A stretch of 64,000 nucleotides of DNA, taken from Aquamicrobium lusatiense. GTDB taxonomy: Bacteria; Pseudomonadota; Alphaproteobacteria; Rhizobiales; Rhizobiaceae. Both the position numbers and the translations under genes were made by a program. The DNA lies in NCBI RefSeq assembly GCF_014201615.1, contig NZ_JACHEU010000003.1:1-64000 (forward strand), given 5' to 3'. Shown piece after piece: positions 24,885 through 33,814 of this stretch. Every line of letters begins with the position of its first letter. Position 1 is the first letter of the stretch. A model generated the notes under the pieces. That model saw nothing but the letters and a program-made list of their open reading frames with translations, was not told the origin of the DNA and did no database searches.

Positions 24885-25913
24885 TCAGTTGGACAGGGCA
24901 GCCTGTTCGACATATCTGGCGGAGACGTACTTGCCGTAGTCGGGCAGCACCGCGTCGATGCGCTCCTGTTCTTTCAGGAACTGCGACGTCGCGGTGAGCG
25001 CCTGCGTGATGGCGCCGCCAAGGAACTTATCCGAGGCCTGTTCCGCCAGCGACGGAAACACGTAGCCGCCGAGCAGAAGCTCGGTGTCGTCCTGCTTCGC
25101 GCCGGTCAGCCTGCTGATCTTGGCCGCGTTTTCGGATGAATTGTTCCAGGCGGAAGGGTTCTTCAGGAAATCGTCGTAGGCGGCGCCCGTCACCCGCGCG
25201 AAGCCTGTCACCGCGTCGGGGTTCTTCTCCGCGAATTCGGTGCGCACGATCCACGCGTCGAAGGTGGGCGCGCCCCATTCCGCGACCTTCGCGGAATCGA
25301 TGATGATCTCGCCCGAGGTCCTGATCTGGCCGAGCGCGGGGTCCCACACATAGGCGGCGTCGATGTCGCCGCGCTCCCATGCCGCCGCGATTTCCGGCGG
25401 ACGCAGGTTCAGGATCTGCACGCTCTTCGGGTCGACGCCCTCGTGCTTGAGTGCGGCGAGCAGGGAATAATGCGTGGTGGACACGAAGGGCACCGCCACC
25501 TTCTTGCCGGCAAGGTCCTTGACCGAGGCGATGCCGGAGCCGTTGCGGGCCACCAGCGCCTCCGACTTGCCGATCAGGCCGACCACGAAGATGGTCTCGA
25601 TCGGCAGCTCGCGGCTTGCCGCGGCCGCCAGCGGGCTCGACCCGACATAGCCGATGTCGATCGCGCCGGAGGCGATGGCGGCGATGACGTCCGCGCCGGA
25701 ATCGAATTTGCGCCAGTCGATGGTCGCGCCCAGCGCCTTTTCATAGTCGCCATTCGCCTGCGGAACCTTGGAGGGCTCCACCACGGTCTGGTAGCCGATG
25801 GTCAGCTTGAGGTCCTGCGCGGCGGCCGGCCATGCCAGCGAAGCGGCAAGCAGGGCGGTCGAAGCCGCGATGACGGCGCGGCGGGTGATCGTTGGCCGGA
25901 AAATCCTGGACAT
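24885..25913 (-). CDS. Periplasmic taurine/sulfonate-binding protein (TauA type)
   Basis: A protein of 342 residues. The N-terminus has RRAVIAAST followed by a hydrophobic stretch and an AAAQ cleavage site near residue 33. The mature part is a type II periplasmic binding protein with KLTIGYQTVVEPSKVPQ, GAIDIGYVGSSPL and an AYVWDPAL segment typical of TauA. It captures taurine or a related organosulfonate. The first gene of tauABC-like; no tauD dioxygenase is nearby, but the SsuD monooxygenase is 1.6 kb away on the opposite strand. Confidence 0.88.
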   Translation of the reverse strand: MSRIFRPTITRRAVIAASTALLAASLAWPAAAQDLKLTIGYQTVVEPSKVPQANGDYEKALGATIDWRKFDSGADVIAAIASGAIDIGYVGSSPLAAAASRELPIETIFVVGLIGKSEALVARNGSGIASVKDLAGKKVAVPFVSTTHYSLLAALKHEGVDPKSVQILNLRPPEIAAAWERGDIDAAYVWDPALGQIRTSGEIIIDSAKVAEWGAPTFDAWIVRTEFAEKNPDAVTGFARVTGAAYDDFLKNPSAWNNSSENAAKISRLTGAKQDDTELLLGGYVFPSLAEQASDKFLGGAITQALTATSQFLKEQERIDAVLPDYGKYVSARYVEQAALSN

Positions 25914-26131
25914 GGGGCTCGTTCCCGTTCGTGTTGAACCTGAGTGCCCGTCTACGATGCAGAATCCCGCCTTTGCTGTAGAGCCAACCCATGCCAAGTT
26001 TTCCGGAGGCAGGGGAAATTTCATTTCATTCTCCGGTTGCCGCCGTCGTGCGCGTTCGGCCGGCGGCGGCAACCCGGCTGTGGGTCAGACAGCCGATATA
26101 GTCAGGCGACCTGTGGTCAGACAGGCGATGA

Positions 26132-27247
26132 TCAGGCAGCCGACGGATAGTCGATATAGCCTTTGGCCCCGCCGCCGTAGAAGGTCGTATTGTCGGGCGT
26201 CGCCAGCTCGGCGCCCTTCTTCAGCCTCTCGACCAGATCGGGGTTCGAGATGAACAGCCGTCCGAAGGCGACGAGGTCGGCAGTGCCGTCCGCCACCGCC
26301 TTTTCGGCCAGTTTCGCGTCATAGCCATTGTTGACCAGCCACGCGGCCTTGCCGCCGGCATCGCGATAAGCGGTCCTGAAGGCAGCGTAATCGAAGGGCT
26401 GGCCGCCCTGCCGGAAGTCCCGGTCGCCGCCGGTCGCGCCTTCGATCACATGCACATAGGCAAGGCCGTAGGGAGCCAGATGCGCGGCGACATGTTCGAA
26501 CAGGGGCTGCGGATCGGGATCGGAGGCATCGTTGGCGGGGGTCACGGGCGAGAGCCGGATGCCGGTGCGCTCGCCGCCCACCGCAGCGGTGACGGCCTTC
26601 GTCACCTCGAACAGGAAGCGCGCCCGGTTCTCTATGGAGCCGCCATAGGCGTCGGTGCGATGGTTGGAGCCGGCACGCAGGAACTGGTCGATCAGATAGC
26701 CGTTGGCGGCGTGGATCTCGACGCCGTCGAACCCGGCTTCCTCGACGGCAGCCTTTGCGGCGCGGCGATAATCCTCCACGATGGCGGGGATCTCGTCGAT
26801 GTCGAGCGCGCGCGGCTCAGACGTCTCGTCGAAGGCGCCGCTGCCGTCCTCGTTGACCAGATAGGTCTTGGCCGCCGCGCGGATGGCCGACGGCGCCACG
26901 GGCTTGCCGCCGCCCGGCTGGAGCCGCACATGCGAGATGCGCCCCACATGCCACAGCTGCACCACGATGCGCCCGCCGGCGGCGTGAACGGCATCCGTCA
27001 CCTTCTTCCAGCCGGCGAGCTGGTCGGGCGCGTAGAGGCCGGGCACATTGGCATAGCCCTGCCCCTGATGGTTGATCGCCGTGGCCTCGGTGATGAGCAG
27101 CCCGGCGCTGGCGCGCTGGCTGTAATAGGTCACCGCCAGTTCGCCGGGAACCGCACCCGGAGAGCGGTTGCGCGTCAGCGGGGCCATCACGATGCGGTTG
27201 GGAAGATCGAGGGCGCCGACCTTGATCGGGTCGAAGAGCGTCGTCAT
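26132..27247 (-). CDS. Old-yellow-enzyme family alkene reductase (NemA type)
   Basis: A protein of 371 residues with a TIM-barrel FMN fold. The N-terminal LFDPIKVGALDLPNRIVMAPLTRNRS and the substrate-site HAANGYLIDQFL (His and Asn) followed by the ring-binding SNHRTDAYGGS are the NemA/OYE signature. It reduces activated alkenes, nitro compounds or similar electrophiles with NAD(P)H. The start at 27247 follows AAAGG. It lies between the sulfonate importer and ssuD and is divergent from ssuD; a role in sulfonate use is possible but unproven. Confidence 0.88.
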   Translation of the reverse strand: MTTLFDPIKVGALDLPNRIVMAPLTRNRSPGAVPGELAVTYYSQRASAGLLITEATAINHQGQGYANVPGLYAPDQLAGWKKVTDAVHAAGGRIVVQLWHVGRISHVRLQPGGGKPVAPSAIRAAAKTYLVNEDGSGAFDETSEPRALDIDEIPAIVEDYRRAAKAAVEEAGFDGVEIHAANGYLIDQFLRAGSNHRTDAYGGSIENRARFLFEVTKAVTAAVGGERTGIRLSPVTPANDASDPDPQPLFEHVAAHLAPYGLAYVHVIEGATGGDRDFRQGGQPFDYAAFRTAYRDAGGKAAWLVNNGYDAKLAEKAVADGTADLVAFGRLFISNPDLVERLKKGAELATPDNTTFYGGGAKGYIDYPSAA

Positions 27248-27495
27248 TGCGGAAGCCTTTCTCGAGTGTGGAACCGTGGTGATAGATCGGCTCTCGCGGC
27301 TCGCGAAACAAGGCAAATGATTCCACTTTTGCAGGCGTTCGCGAAGCGGTTTCGCCTGCGCGGTGGTCCGGCGGCGCGCAAGCCTGTTCCGGGATCGCGT
27401 GCATTATTGGAACGCCCTTTCTCGCGCCGGCCGCTGCTTCCGGCAATGTTTGCGCGACCATTCCCATCCGCAAAAGGCACGGACAGCGCAGCCCC

Positions 27496-28647
27496 ATGAG
27501 CATTCACATTCACTGGTATCTGCCCACCAATGGCGACAGCCGCGAGATCGTGGGCTCGGGCGACGATTCCCATGTCATTGAAGGGGTCAGCCGGCCGAGC
27601 TTTCGCGAGCCGAGCATCGGCTATCTCGCCGACGTCGCCCGCACGGCGGAGCGGCTGGGCTATGAGGCGGTGCTGACGCCGACCGGCACTTGGTGCGAGG
27701 ATGCGTGGATCACCACCGCGGCGCTGACGCAGGCGACCGCGCGGCTGAAGTTCCTCGTCGCCTTCCGGCCGGGCCTCGTGACCCCGACGCTCGCCGCCCA
27801 TCAGGCCGCAACCTTCCAGCGCATATCGGGCGGGCGCCTGCTTCTCAACATCGTGACCGGCGGCGATCCGGTGGAGCAGCGGCGCTTCGGCGATTTCCTC
27901 GATCACGACCAGCGCTATGCGCGCACCGGCGAATTTCTGGAAGTGCTGCGCGGCGTCTCGAAGCCGGCGCATGAGCCCGGCGAGTTCGACTATGACGGCC
28001 GCCACTACCGCATCGAAGCGGCGCGCATCGATTTCGGCGGCTATGAGCTGCCGCAGATATTCTTTGGCGGGGCGAGTGCGGCGGCCGAGCAGGTCGCCGC
28101 CCGCCATGTCGACACCTACCTGACATGGGGCGAGCCACCCTCGGTGGTGGAAGAGCGGGTGCGCCGCGTGCGCGACCTTGCCGCCTCGCATGGCCGCACC
28201 GTGTCCTTCGGCATCCGCCTCCACGTCATCAGCCGGGATACGGAAGCGCAGGCCTGGGCCGAGGCCGACAGGCTGATCGAGCGGATAACGCCCGAGCGCG
28301 TCGCAAAGGCGCAGGCCGTCTTCGCGCGCACGGAATCGACCGGGCAGCAGCGCATGACGCAATTGCAGGAGGGTTCCGGCATCGCGGCCGTGACGTCGCG
28401 CAATGCGCGGGCGCTCGAAGTATCGCCCGGCCTGTGGGCCGGATACGGGCTGGTGCGCGGCGGGGCCGGCACAGCACTTGTCGGCAGCCACGAGCAGGTC
28501 GCCGACCTCATCGGCGAATATCATGAGCTCGGCTTCGACCACTTCATCCTGTCCGGCCAGCCGCATGTGGAGGAAGCCTATCATTTCGCCGAGGGCGCCG
28601 CCGCCGTGCTGCGCGCGCGCAGGCTGATCGCGCAGACCCACGGCTAG
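27496..28647 (+). CDS. ssuD: FMNH2-dependent alkanesulfonate monooxygenase
   Basis: A protein of 383 residues, the length of E. coli SsuD (381). It starts with IHWYLPTNGDSR and shows LPQIFFGGAS and the luciferase-like barrel (GRLLLNIVTGGDPVEQRRFG). It cleaves C-S bonds of alkanesulfonates to give aldehyde and sulfite in the cytosol. It needs reduced FMN from a partner reductase; no ssuE is in the window. The gene is divergent from the OYE gene across a 248-base promoter region and ends right before the second 36-bp repeat. Confidence 0.92.
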   Translation: MSIHIHWYLPTNGDSREIVGSGDDSHVIEGVSRPSFREPSIGYLADVARTAERLGYEAVLTPTGTWCEDAWITTAALTQATARLKFLVAFRPGLVTPTLAAHQAATFQRISGGRLLLNIVTGGDPVEQRRFGDFLDHDQRYARTGEFLEVLRGVSKPAHEPGEFDYDGRHYRIEAARIDFGGYELPQIFFGGASAAAEQVAARHVDTYLTWGEPPSVVEERVRRVRDLAASHGRTVSFGIRLHVISRDTEAQAWAEADRLIERITPERVAKAQAVFARTESTGQQRMTQLQEGSGIAAVTSRNARALEVSPGLWAGYGLVRGGAGTALVGSHEQVADLIGEYHELGFDHFILSGQPHVEEAYHFAEGAAAVLRARRLIAQTHG

Positions 28648-28648
28648 T

Positions 28649-28684
28649 GCATTTTGCAGCCGGATGGAAACATCTGGCATCGCA
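28649..28684. repeat. 36-bp intergenic repeat, copy 2
   Basis: The second copy of the element at 19668 starts one base after the ssuD stop codon. The two differ at two positions; one makes a G-T pair in the hairpin, so pairing is kept. Confidence 0.8.
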
Positions 28685-28860
28685 CAAATGCGGGCAAAAC
28701 AAGGAAAGGCTCCGGGTGAACCACAAGCGCGGCGGGGATCGCTGAGCAATCGGCGGGACCGGTATCGTTGCCACGAACCACACCCGCCGGCACGGCAGGT
28801 TTTGCCCGACCGGGCCGGATACCAGAAGCGTGATCAGAAGGGCGCGATGGCCATCGGGGA

Positions 28861-28886
28861 AACCCGCAGCACCGAAGCTGCGGGTT
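28861..28886 (-). terminator. Terminator-like hairpin after the TRAP operon
   Basis: AACCCGCAGC and GCTGCGGGTT form a perfect 10-bp stem with a 6-base loop, 9 bases after the DctM stop on the minus strand. On that strand a TTT follows. Confidence 0.65.
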
Positions 28887-28895
28887 CCGGGTTCG

Positions 28896-30170
28896 TCAGA
28901 ACATCAGGTCGGGAAGGAACGTCACCAGCGCCGGCACATAGGTCAGCAGCATCAGCACGCCAAAGGACGCGACCAGAAAGGGCAGGGACGCCTTCGTAAA
29001 ATCCTCCACCGAACACCGGGTGATCGAGCAGACGGTGAACATCACCGTGCCGACAGGGGGGGTCATCGAACCAATGGCAGTGTTGAACACAAGCACCACG
29101 CCGAGATGGACGGGATCGACACCCAGACCCTGCGAAACCTGCATGAGCAGGGGCCCGAGGATCACGATGATCGCCAGCCCTTCGAACACCGTTCCGAGGA
29201 TCAGCAATGCGATGTTGATGATCAGCAGCACGACATACTTGTTGTCCGATACCGAAAGCAGCGTGGTGATCAGGTGCTGGGGAACCTGTTCAAGGCTCAG
29301 GATCAGCGAGAACACCGAGGCCGACGCGACAATGAACATGACGCCGGCGGTGGTGAGCGCTGACTCCGTCAGCAGCGACATGGTTTCTCCGGCCGTCAGG
29401 CCGCGATAGACGATGATGCCGACGAGAAACGCATAGACCGCCGCCACCGCGCCAAGCTCGGTGGGCGTGAACCAGCCGCTGCGCAATCCCAGCAACAGCA
29501 TCACCGGCATGGCCAGAGCCCACAGGGCGGCACGGCCATTGGTCAGGATCTCGGCAGGTTTCGCCCGGCTTTCACGGGCTGGCGCGAGGTTCATGCGCAC
29601 TGCCGTCCAGCGCACCGTGAGCATCAGTGCAACCGCGATGACCAGTGCGGGAATTACGCCGCCAAGAAACAGCTTCCCAATCGAGGTGTCGGTCAGCAGG
29701 CCGTAGATGATCAGCGCGATGCTTGGCGGCATGATCGGAGCAATCAGCGACGAGGCCGCGCTGACGGCCGAGCCATAGGCGTTGGAATAGCCGCGCTTGC
29801 GCATGACCGGCACGATGGTGCGGGCATCGATGGCCGCGTCGGCATTGGCCGATCCCGACATGGCGCCCATGAATACGGAATTCAGCACCGCGATCTGGGC
29901 AAGCCCGCCGCGCCAGTGGCCGACCAGCGTTTCGCAGAAGGCATAGAGGCGATCCGCGATGCCGCCCCGCGCCATGGCCCCGCCGGCAACCACGAAAAGC
30001 GGTATCGCCAGCAGCGGAAAGGATTCCAGCCCGGAAGACATGCGCTGAGCGACGAGGCTGGTCATCATGGGGTTCATGGCGAAATAGGCCATGGAAGCGC
30101 CCAGCATGACGAAACCGACCGGCAGCCCGAGTACAAGAAGAACGACGAAAACAATGGCAACGACGGTCAC
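28896..30170 (-). CDS. TRAP transporter large permease (DctM)
   Basis: A protein of 424 residues with about 12 membrane segments and the DctM/SiaM patterns: SMTPPVGTVMF near the C-terminus and SAASSLIAPIMPPSI in the middle. The start is GTG at 30170 with GGAAGG upstream, and it overlaps the dctQ stop by 4 bases. It is the ion-coupled translocation subunit. It belongs to the operon frlD-dctP-dctQ-dctM, so it probably imports the Amadori compound that the Frl enzymes use. Confidence 0.9.
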   Translation of the reverse strand: MTVVAIVFVVLLVLGLPVGFVMLGASMAYFAMNPMMTSLVAQRMSSGLESFPLLAIPLFVVAGGAMARGGIADRLYAFCETLVGHWRGGLAQIAVLNSVFMGAMSGSANADAAIDARTIVPVMRKRGYSNAYGSAVSAASSLIAPIMPPSIALIIYGLLTDTSIGKLFLGGVIPALVIAVALMLTVRWTAVRMNLAPARESRAKPAEILTNGRAALWALAMPVMLLLGLRSGWFTPTELGAVAAVYAFLVGIIVYRGLTAGETMSLLTESALTTAGVMFIVASASVFSLILSLEQVPQHLITTLLSVSDNKYVVLLIINIALLILGTVFEGLAIIVILGPLLMQVSQGLGVDPVHLGVVLVFNTAIGSMTPPVGTVMFTVCSITRCSVEDFTKASLPFLVASFGVLMLLTYVPALVTFLPDLMF

Positions 30171-30643
30171 GGACGTTCCTTCCTTAAATCCTCGGCCATG
30201 TTGAGAAGAAGACCGGCCATCACGAGAATCATGCCTGTGGCCAGAAAGGCCGCGACGATCCATTTCGGCCACCCGAGCGTGAGAAAGGTCGTGAACCTTG
30301 CGGTGGCGATCTGCGCAAATGCGGCGCGGATCACCTGCGCGCAGATGAGAAGCACGAGGATGTTCGCCAGCAGCCGCGCGAAAGGCGCATATCGCTCCGG
30401 CAACCTGTCGACGAACAGGGAAATGCCGAACAGCTGCCCGTTCATGGACGCGCCGACCAGACCCAGCCAGACCGTGGCGGCCATCAGCACGACCGCGAGC
30501 TCCTGCGCCCACATGATCGAGGTCGCAAAAAAGTTGCGTGCTATGACGTCGGACAGGACAATGACGACCAGCGCCGCAAGCAGCAGCGCGGGCACGGTCA
30601 CGCCCAGAAATTCGATAATCGAGCGCAGCGCTTTCATCGCCAT
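30167..30643 (-). CDS. TRAP transporter small permease (DctQ)
   Basis: A protein of 158 residues with four membrane helices and the DctQ hallmark ATSIMWAQELAVVLMAATVWLG. It forms the membrane complex with DctM. It lies between the binding-protein gene and dctM on the minus strand. Confidence 0.88.
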   Translation of the reverse strand: MAMKALRSIIEFLGVTVPALLLAALVVIVLSDVIARNFFATSIMWAQELAVVLMAATVWLGLVGASMNGQLFGISLFVDRLPERYAPFARLLANILVLLICAQVIRAAFAQIATARFTTFLTLGWPKWIVAAFLATGMILVMAGLLLNMAEDLRKERP

Positions 30644-30667
30644 CGTCTCCTCCCTGTGGGCGGAGGG

Positions 30668-30692
30668 CCGGGCTGATCAGGGGTCAGCCCGG
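30668..30692 (-). other. Intercistronic hairpin after the TRAP binding-protein gene
   Basis: CCGGGCTGA and TCAGCCCGG form a perfect 9-bp stem between dctP and dctQ. Such hairpins often protect the 3' end of the binding-protein message and limit readthrough to the permease genes. Confidence 0.55.
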
Positions 30693-30705
30693 TCCCTCGC
30701 GCTGA

Positions 30706-31704
30706 TCAGTTTCCTGTGGCTGCCGCCCGCACCTGGTCATAAAGGCCCTCCGGCCAGTTCGGGAAGCTGGTGTAGAAGCTTGCGGTTGCCTGACGATAAG
30801 CCTCGATATCGGCTTCGTGGAACGTCACACCCTGCTTCTCGAATTCCTCACGGATTTCTTTTTCGAGGTCGGCGGACACTTTCGTCAGGTCGCGGCCGCC
30901 CTGACGGAATTCCTCAAGGAGAATGCCACGATCCTTATCGCTCATCTGCCGGAACACGGCCTCACTCATCACCCAGCCGGTGAAAAGATTGAAATGGCCG
31001 GTCAGCGTTATCTCCTTGGCGGCTTCCTGCCAGCCCGAGGCCCGCAAGCCGGTCAGCGGGCTTTCGGCAGCCGTAACAACGCCCTGCGAAAGGGCCGAGT
31101 AAACTTCAGCCGCTTCAACCGTCGTGGCCACGACGCCGAGAGGCTGGAAGGTTTTCAGCCACGTCTCCACCGGCGGAACCCGCATGCGCACGCCCTTCAG
31201 GTCCGCCGGCGATGAATAGCTGGCAGTCCCGATCATGTGGCGGGGTCCGTCGAACCAGTTGATGGCGACGACGCGAATGCCGGCTGTCCCGGCGAGCTTG
31301 TCGTAATAGCCCTGCATCAGCGGCGAGAAGGCCAGCTTATCGGCTTCATCCGTATCGGAGACGATGAACGGGCCTTCCAGAATCGACAGTTCGGGAACGC
31401 CGAAGGATGCCAGGAATGAAGCCGAGGTGAAGGTCATCATGGGCAGACCCTGGCTCGCCTGCTCGATGGAATCCGTGGTCGTGCCGAGCTGGCCGGAAGG
31501 GAACCCTTCAAATTTCACCCGTCCGTCGGTGCGCTCCGTAACCCGCTTCGCGGTTTCCATCACGCCCTTCCAGGATTCGCTGGTTGGCGAATTGACCGAT
31601 GCAATGCGAATGGTCACGTCCTGCGCCAGCGCCGTTCCGGCCAGCAGAACAGACAGGGATGCGACAGCGGCGAACATGCCGGGAGATGAATAGTGGCGTG
31701 TCAT
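30706..31704 (-). CDS. TRAP transporter solute-binding protein (DctP)
   Basis: A protein of 332 residues. A signal peptide ends at ALAQ (about residue 28). The mature part is a DctP-type binding protein with the ligand-carboxylate Arg expected in GVRMRVPPVETW and the NWFDGPRHM segment before it. TRAP proteins bind organic acids through this Arg, which fits the carboxylate of a fructosyl-amino acid. It is encoded 63 bases downstream of the frlD gene on the same strand. Confidence 0.88.
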   Translation of the reverse strand: MTRHYSSPGMFAAVASLSVLLAGTALAQDVTIRIASVNSPTSESWKGVMETAKRVTERTDGRVKFEGFPSGQLGTTTDSIEQASQGLPMMTFTSASFLASFGVPELSILEGPFIVSDTDEADKLAFSPLMQGYYDKLAGTAGIRVVAINWFDGPRHMIGTASYSSPADLKGVRMRVPPVETWLKTFQPLGVVATTVEAAEVYSALSQGVVTAAESPLTGLRASGWQEAAKEITLTGHFNLFTGWVMSEAVFRQMSDKDRGILLEEFRQGGRDLTKVSADLEKEIREEFEKQGVTFHEADIEAYRQATASFYTSFPNWPEGLYDQVRAAATGN

Positions 31705-31767
31705 TGAGTTCCTCCTGAGATCTATGCCTAACCCACGTTCGGACGCAGCGGCACCGTCATACGGGCA

Positions 31768-32679
31768 TCACCTTGTGAGAACGATTTCCTTCATGTCTGC
31801 CGGCCCGGCGACAGGCCTCGTGTTCCGGTAAATTTCATCGAGCGTGAGCATCGTGGTCAGATCGATGTCCATCGCTGCGCCATGCCCGAAGGCGCCCGGC
31901 GAGAGGCAGGTTTCCGCGGCGGCCGTGGCGGCTTCGCTCAGCAAAACATCCGGCGCTTCGTCGCGCAGCAGCCCGACCAGCGTGCGGGCGATGAACGTGT
32001 CGCCGGCGCCAAGCGTGTCGACAGGCACGACGGGCGCCGCAGGCACTTCATATATCCCGCCACGGCCGACCAGCATGGCGCCATCCTCGCCACGTGTCGT
32101 GATCGCCCATTGAGCGCCGTTGCGCAGCGCCGCTTCGCCAAGGGCGAGGGCTTCTTCACGGCTCAGGCCGCCACCGGAAAACCCGGCGAGAAAGCAGTGA
32201 GGCGCGAGGCGGGCGATATGTGCTTCATCGCGGATGGTGGCGAAATCATAGGACACGCGGGTCAGCGAGGCGAAACGGGGCAGCCAGGCATCGATGTGGC
32301 TTGAGCGGCCCGTATGCACGGCGTCCGCCCTGCTCATCCGGTCGAGATCGCCCTGCGAAGGCGCAATGATCGACACGCCGAGATTTGCGCCCACGAAAAC
32401 CCGCTCGCCATTCTCATTGGCGATGACGCAATAGGCCGTCTGCCCGGGCATGAAACGCAGCAGCGAGACATCCACCCCCTCGGCGAGGCAGGCATCGCGA
32501 ATGGCCCGGCCCGCCGCATCGTCGCAGACCGCGCCGGCATAGGCGGCTTCTGCGCCAAAACGCCGGGCAAACACGGCGTGATTGACGCAGTTCCCACCCG
32601 GAAACATGCGCTTCTGGTCGCGGTAGCAGTCCACGACATTGTCGCCAAAGGCGATAATTCTGGGGGCCTTTCGTGACAC
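31768..32679 (-). CDS. frlD: PfkB-family kinase, fructoselysine 6-kinase type (FrlD)
   Basis: A protein of 303 residues. The PfkB fold is shown by the substrate-side FPGGNCVNHAVFARRFG (26-42) and the catalytic DTLGAGDTF with GAGD at 224-227. The GGNxVN stretch right after a short N-terminus is the form seen in E. coli FrlD. It should phosphorylate C6 of the fructosyl moiety of an Amadori product. It heads the minus-strand operon with the TRAP genes and is divergent from frlB. Confidence 0.8.
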   Translation of the reverse strand: MSRKAPRIIAFGDNVVDCYRDQKRMFPGGNCVNHAVFARRFGAEAAYAGAVCDDAAGRAIRDACLAEGVDVSLLRFMPGQTAYCVIANENGERVFVGANLGVSIIAPSQGDLDRMSRADAVHTGRSSHIDAWLPRFASLTRVSYDFATIRDEAHIARLAPHCFLAGFSGGGLSREEALALGEAALRNGAQWAITTRGEDGAMLVGRGGIYEVPAAPVVPVDTLGAGDTFIARTLVGLLRDEAPDVLLSEAATAAAETCLSPGAFGHGAAMDIDLTTMLTLDEIYRNTRPVAGPADMKEIVLTR

Positions 32680-32704
32680 GGATATGTCGTCTCCTCATCA
32701 ATGT

Positions 32705-32774
32705 GAGAACGTTCGCAATAAATCGTCCGGCTTGTCAATGGCTGCTTGACACTCTCCAGATAAAATTAATATGT
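32705..32774. promoter_or_regulatory. Divergent frlD/frlB control region
   Basis: The centre GAACGTTC (32707-32714) is an 8-bp palindrome of the kind LacI-family proteins bind. TTGACA (32746-32751) with AT-rich sequence 17-18 bases downstream is a good -35 for frlB. A direct repeat ATGTC-TTATGTC follows. The two regulators encoded in the plus-strand operon (GntR and LacI types) both could act here. Confidence 0.5.
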
Positions 32775-32805
32775 CTTATGTCATCTTATCGAAAGGTGAT
32801 AGCAG

Positions 32806-33810
32806 ATGACACTCCCAGATCGCTTCCATCCGGCTGTTTCGGCCGCCCTGTCGGCCATCGATGCCGATGGTCTGCGCCATGTGTTCTTCGTGGCCTGCGG
32901 CGGCTCTCTGTCGATCATGCATCCGGCCAAGTTCATGCTCGACCAGCATGGAACGGTGGCCTCCGATGTCTACAACGCAGCCGAATTCGTGGCGCGCGCG
33001 CCGAAGCGGCTCGGTCCCGGCACGCTTGTCGTTCTGTGCTCCATGACCGGGACGACGAAGGAGACCGCCGCCGCCGCGAAGTTCGCGCGCGAAAAAGGGG
33101 CGACCACAATCGGCCTCACCGTGGAGCCGGAATCGCCGCTGGGCAAAGCGGTCGATTTTGCCGTGAAATTCGAGGCTCCTTACACGACCGGAACCCCGAT
33201 CGATGCCCGCGACAGCAACTACTCGATCATCTACCAGATCGTCATGGGGCTTGTGGCTGCAACCGGCGGAGAAAATCTCACCGGACCGCTGATCGACAGC
33301 CTGTGCAATCTTCAGGCGGCGATCGACAAGGCGCAGGAAACCTATGCGCCGCTGTGGGACCGCTATGCAAGGCACTTCGCCGCGCAGGACGTGATCTACA
33401 CCATGGCCTCCGGCGCCAGTTACGGCGCGGCCTATTCCTTCGCCATCTGCGTGCTGATGGAGATGCAGTGGATCAACAGCCAGGCCATCCACTCCAACGA
33501 GTTCTTCCACGGACCGTTCGAGGTTCTGGACGAGACGCGCTGCTTCGTGCTGATGAAGGGACTGGACTCCACCCGTCCGCTCGACGAGCGGGCCGATGAA
33601 TTCCTGCACCGCTTCGGCAAGGCTGAGAACATTCTCGTTCTCGACGCGGCAAAGCTCGATCTGTCGGGGATCGACGAGCGCTTCCGGGGCAATGTCGTGC
33701 CGCTGATCTTTTTCGACACGCTCTGGCGCTTCATTTATAAGGTTGCCGACTTCCGCCAGCAGGTCATGCTGGACGGACGCCGCTACATGAAGAAGCTCAC
33801 CGACTATTGA
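32806..33810 (+). CDS. frlB: SIS-domain fructosamine-6-phosphate deglycase (FrlB/FraB type)
   Basis: A protein of 334 residues with two SIS domains (about 15-150 and 185-320). CGGSLS and CSMTGTTKET bind the sugar phosphate. Glu219 in LMEMQW and His235 in NEFFHGPFE have the 16-residue spacing of the catalytic Glu/His pair described for Salmonella FraB. It should split the 6-phosphorylated Amadori product into glucose 6-phosphate and an amino acid. It starts 15 bases after AAGGTGATAGC and is the first gene of the plus-strand operon. Confidence 0.82.
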   Translation: MTLPDRFHPAVSAALSAIDADGLRHVFFVACGGSLSIMHPAKFMLDQHGTVASDVYNAAEFVARAPKRLGPGTLVVLCSMTGTTKETAAAAKFAREKGATTIGLTVEPESPLGKAVDFAVKFEAPYTTGTPIDARDSNYSIIYQIVMGLVAATGGENLTGPLIDSLCNLQAAIDKAQETYAPLWDRYARHFAAQDVIYTMASGASYGAAYSFAICVLMEMQWINSQAIHSNEFFHGPFEVLDETRCFVLMKGLDSTRPLDERADEFLHRFGKAENILVLDAAKLDLSGIDERFRGNVVPLIFFDTLWRFIYKVADFRQQVMLDGRRYMKKLTDY

Positions 33811-33814
33811 GGCA

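Noticed and set aside
26088-26150. Three imperfect copies of GTCAGACAGCCGAT-like sequence between the OYE and tauA-like genes
   Set aside because: Irregular spacing and several mismatches, partly inside the OYE stop region; no regulatory meaning can be supported.
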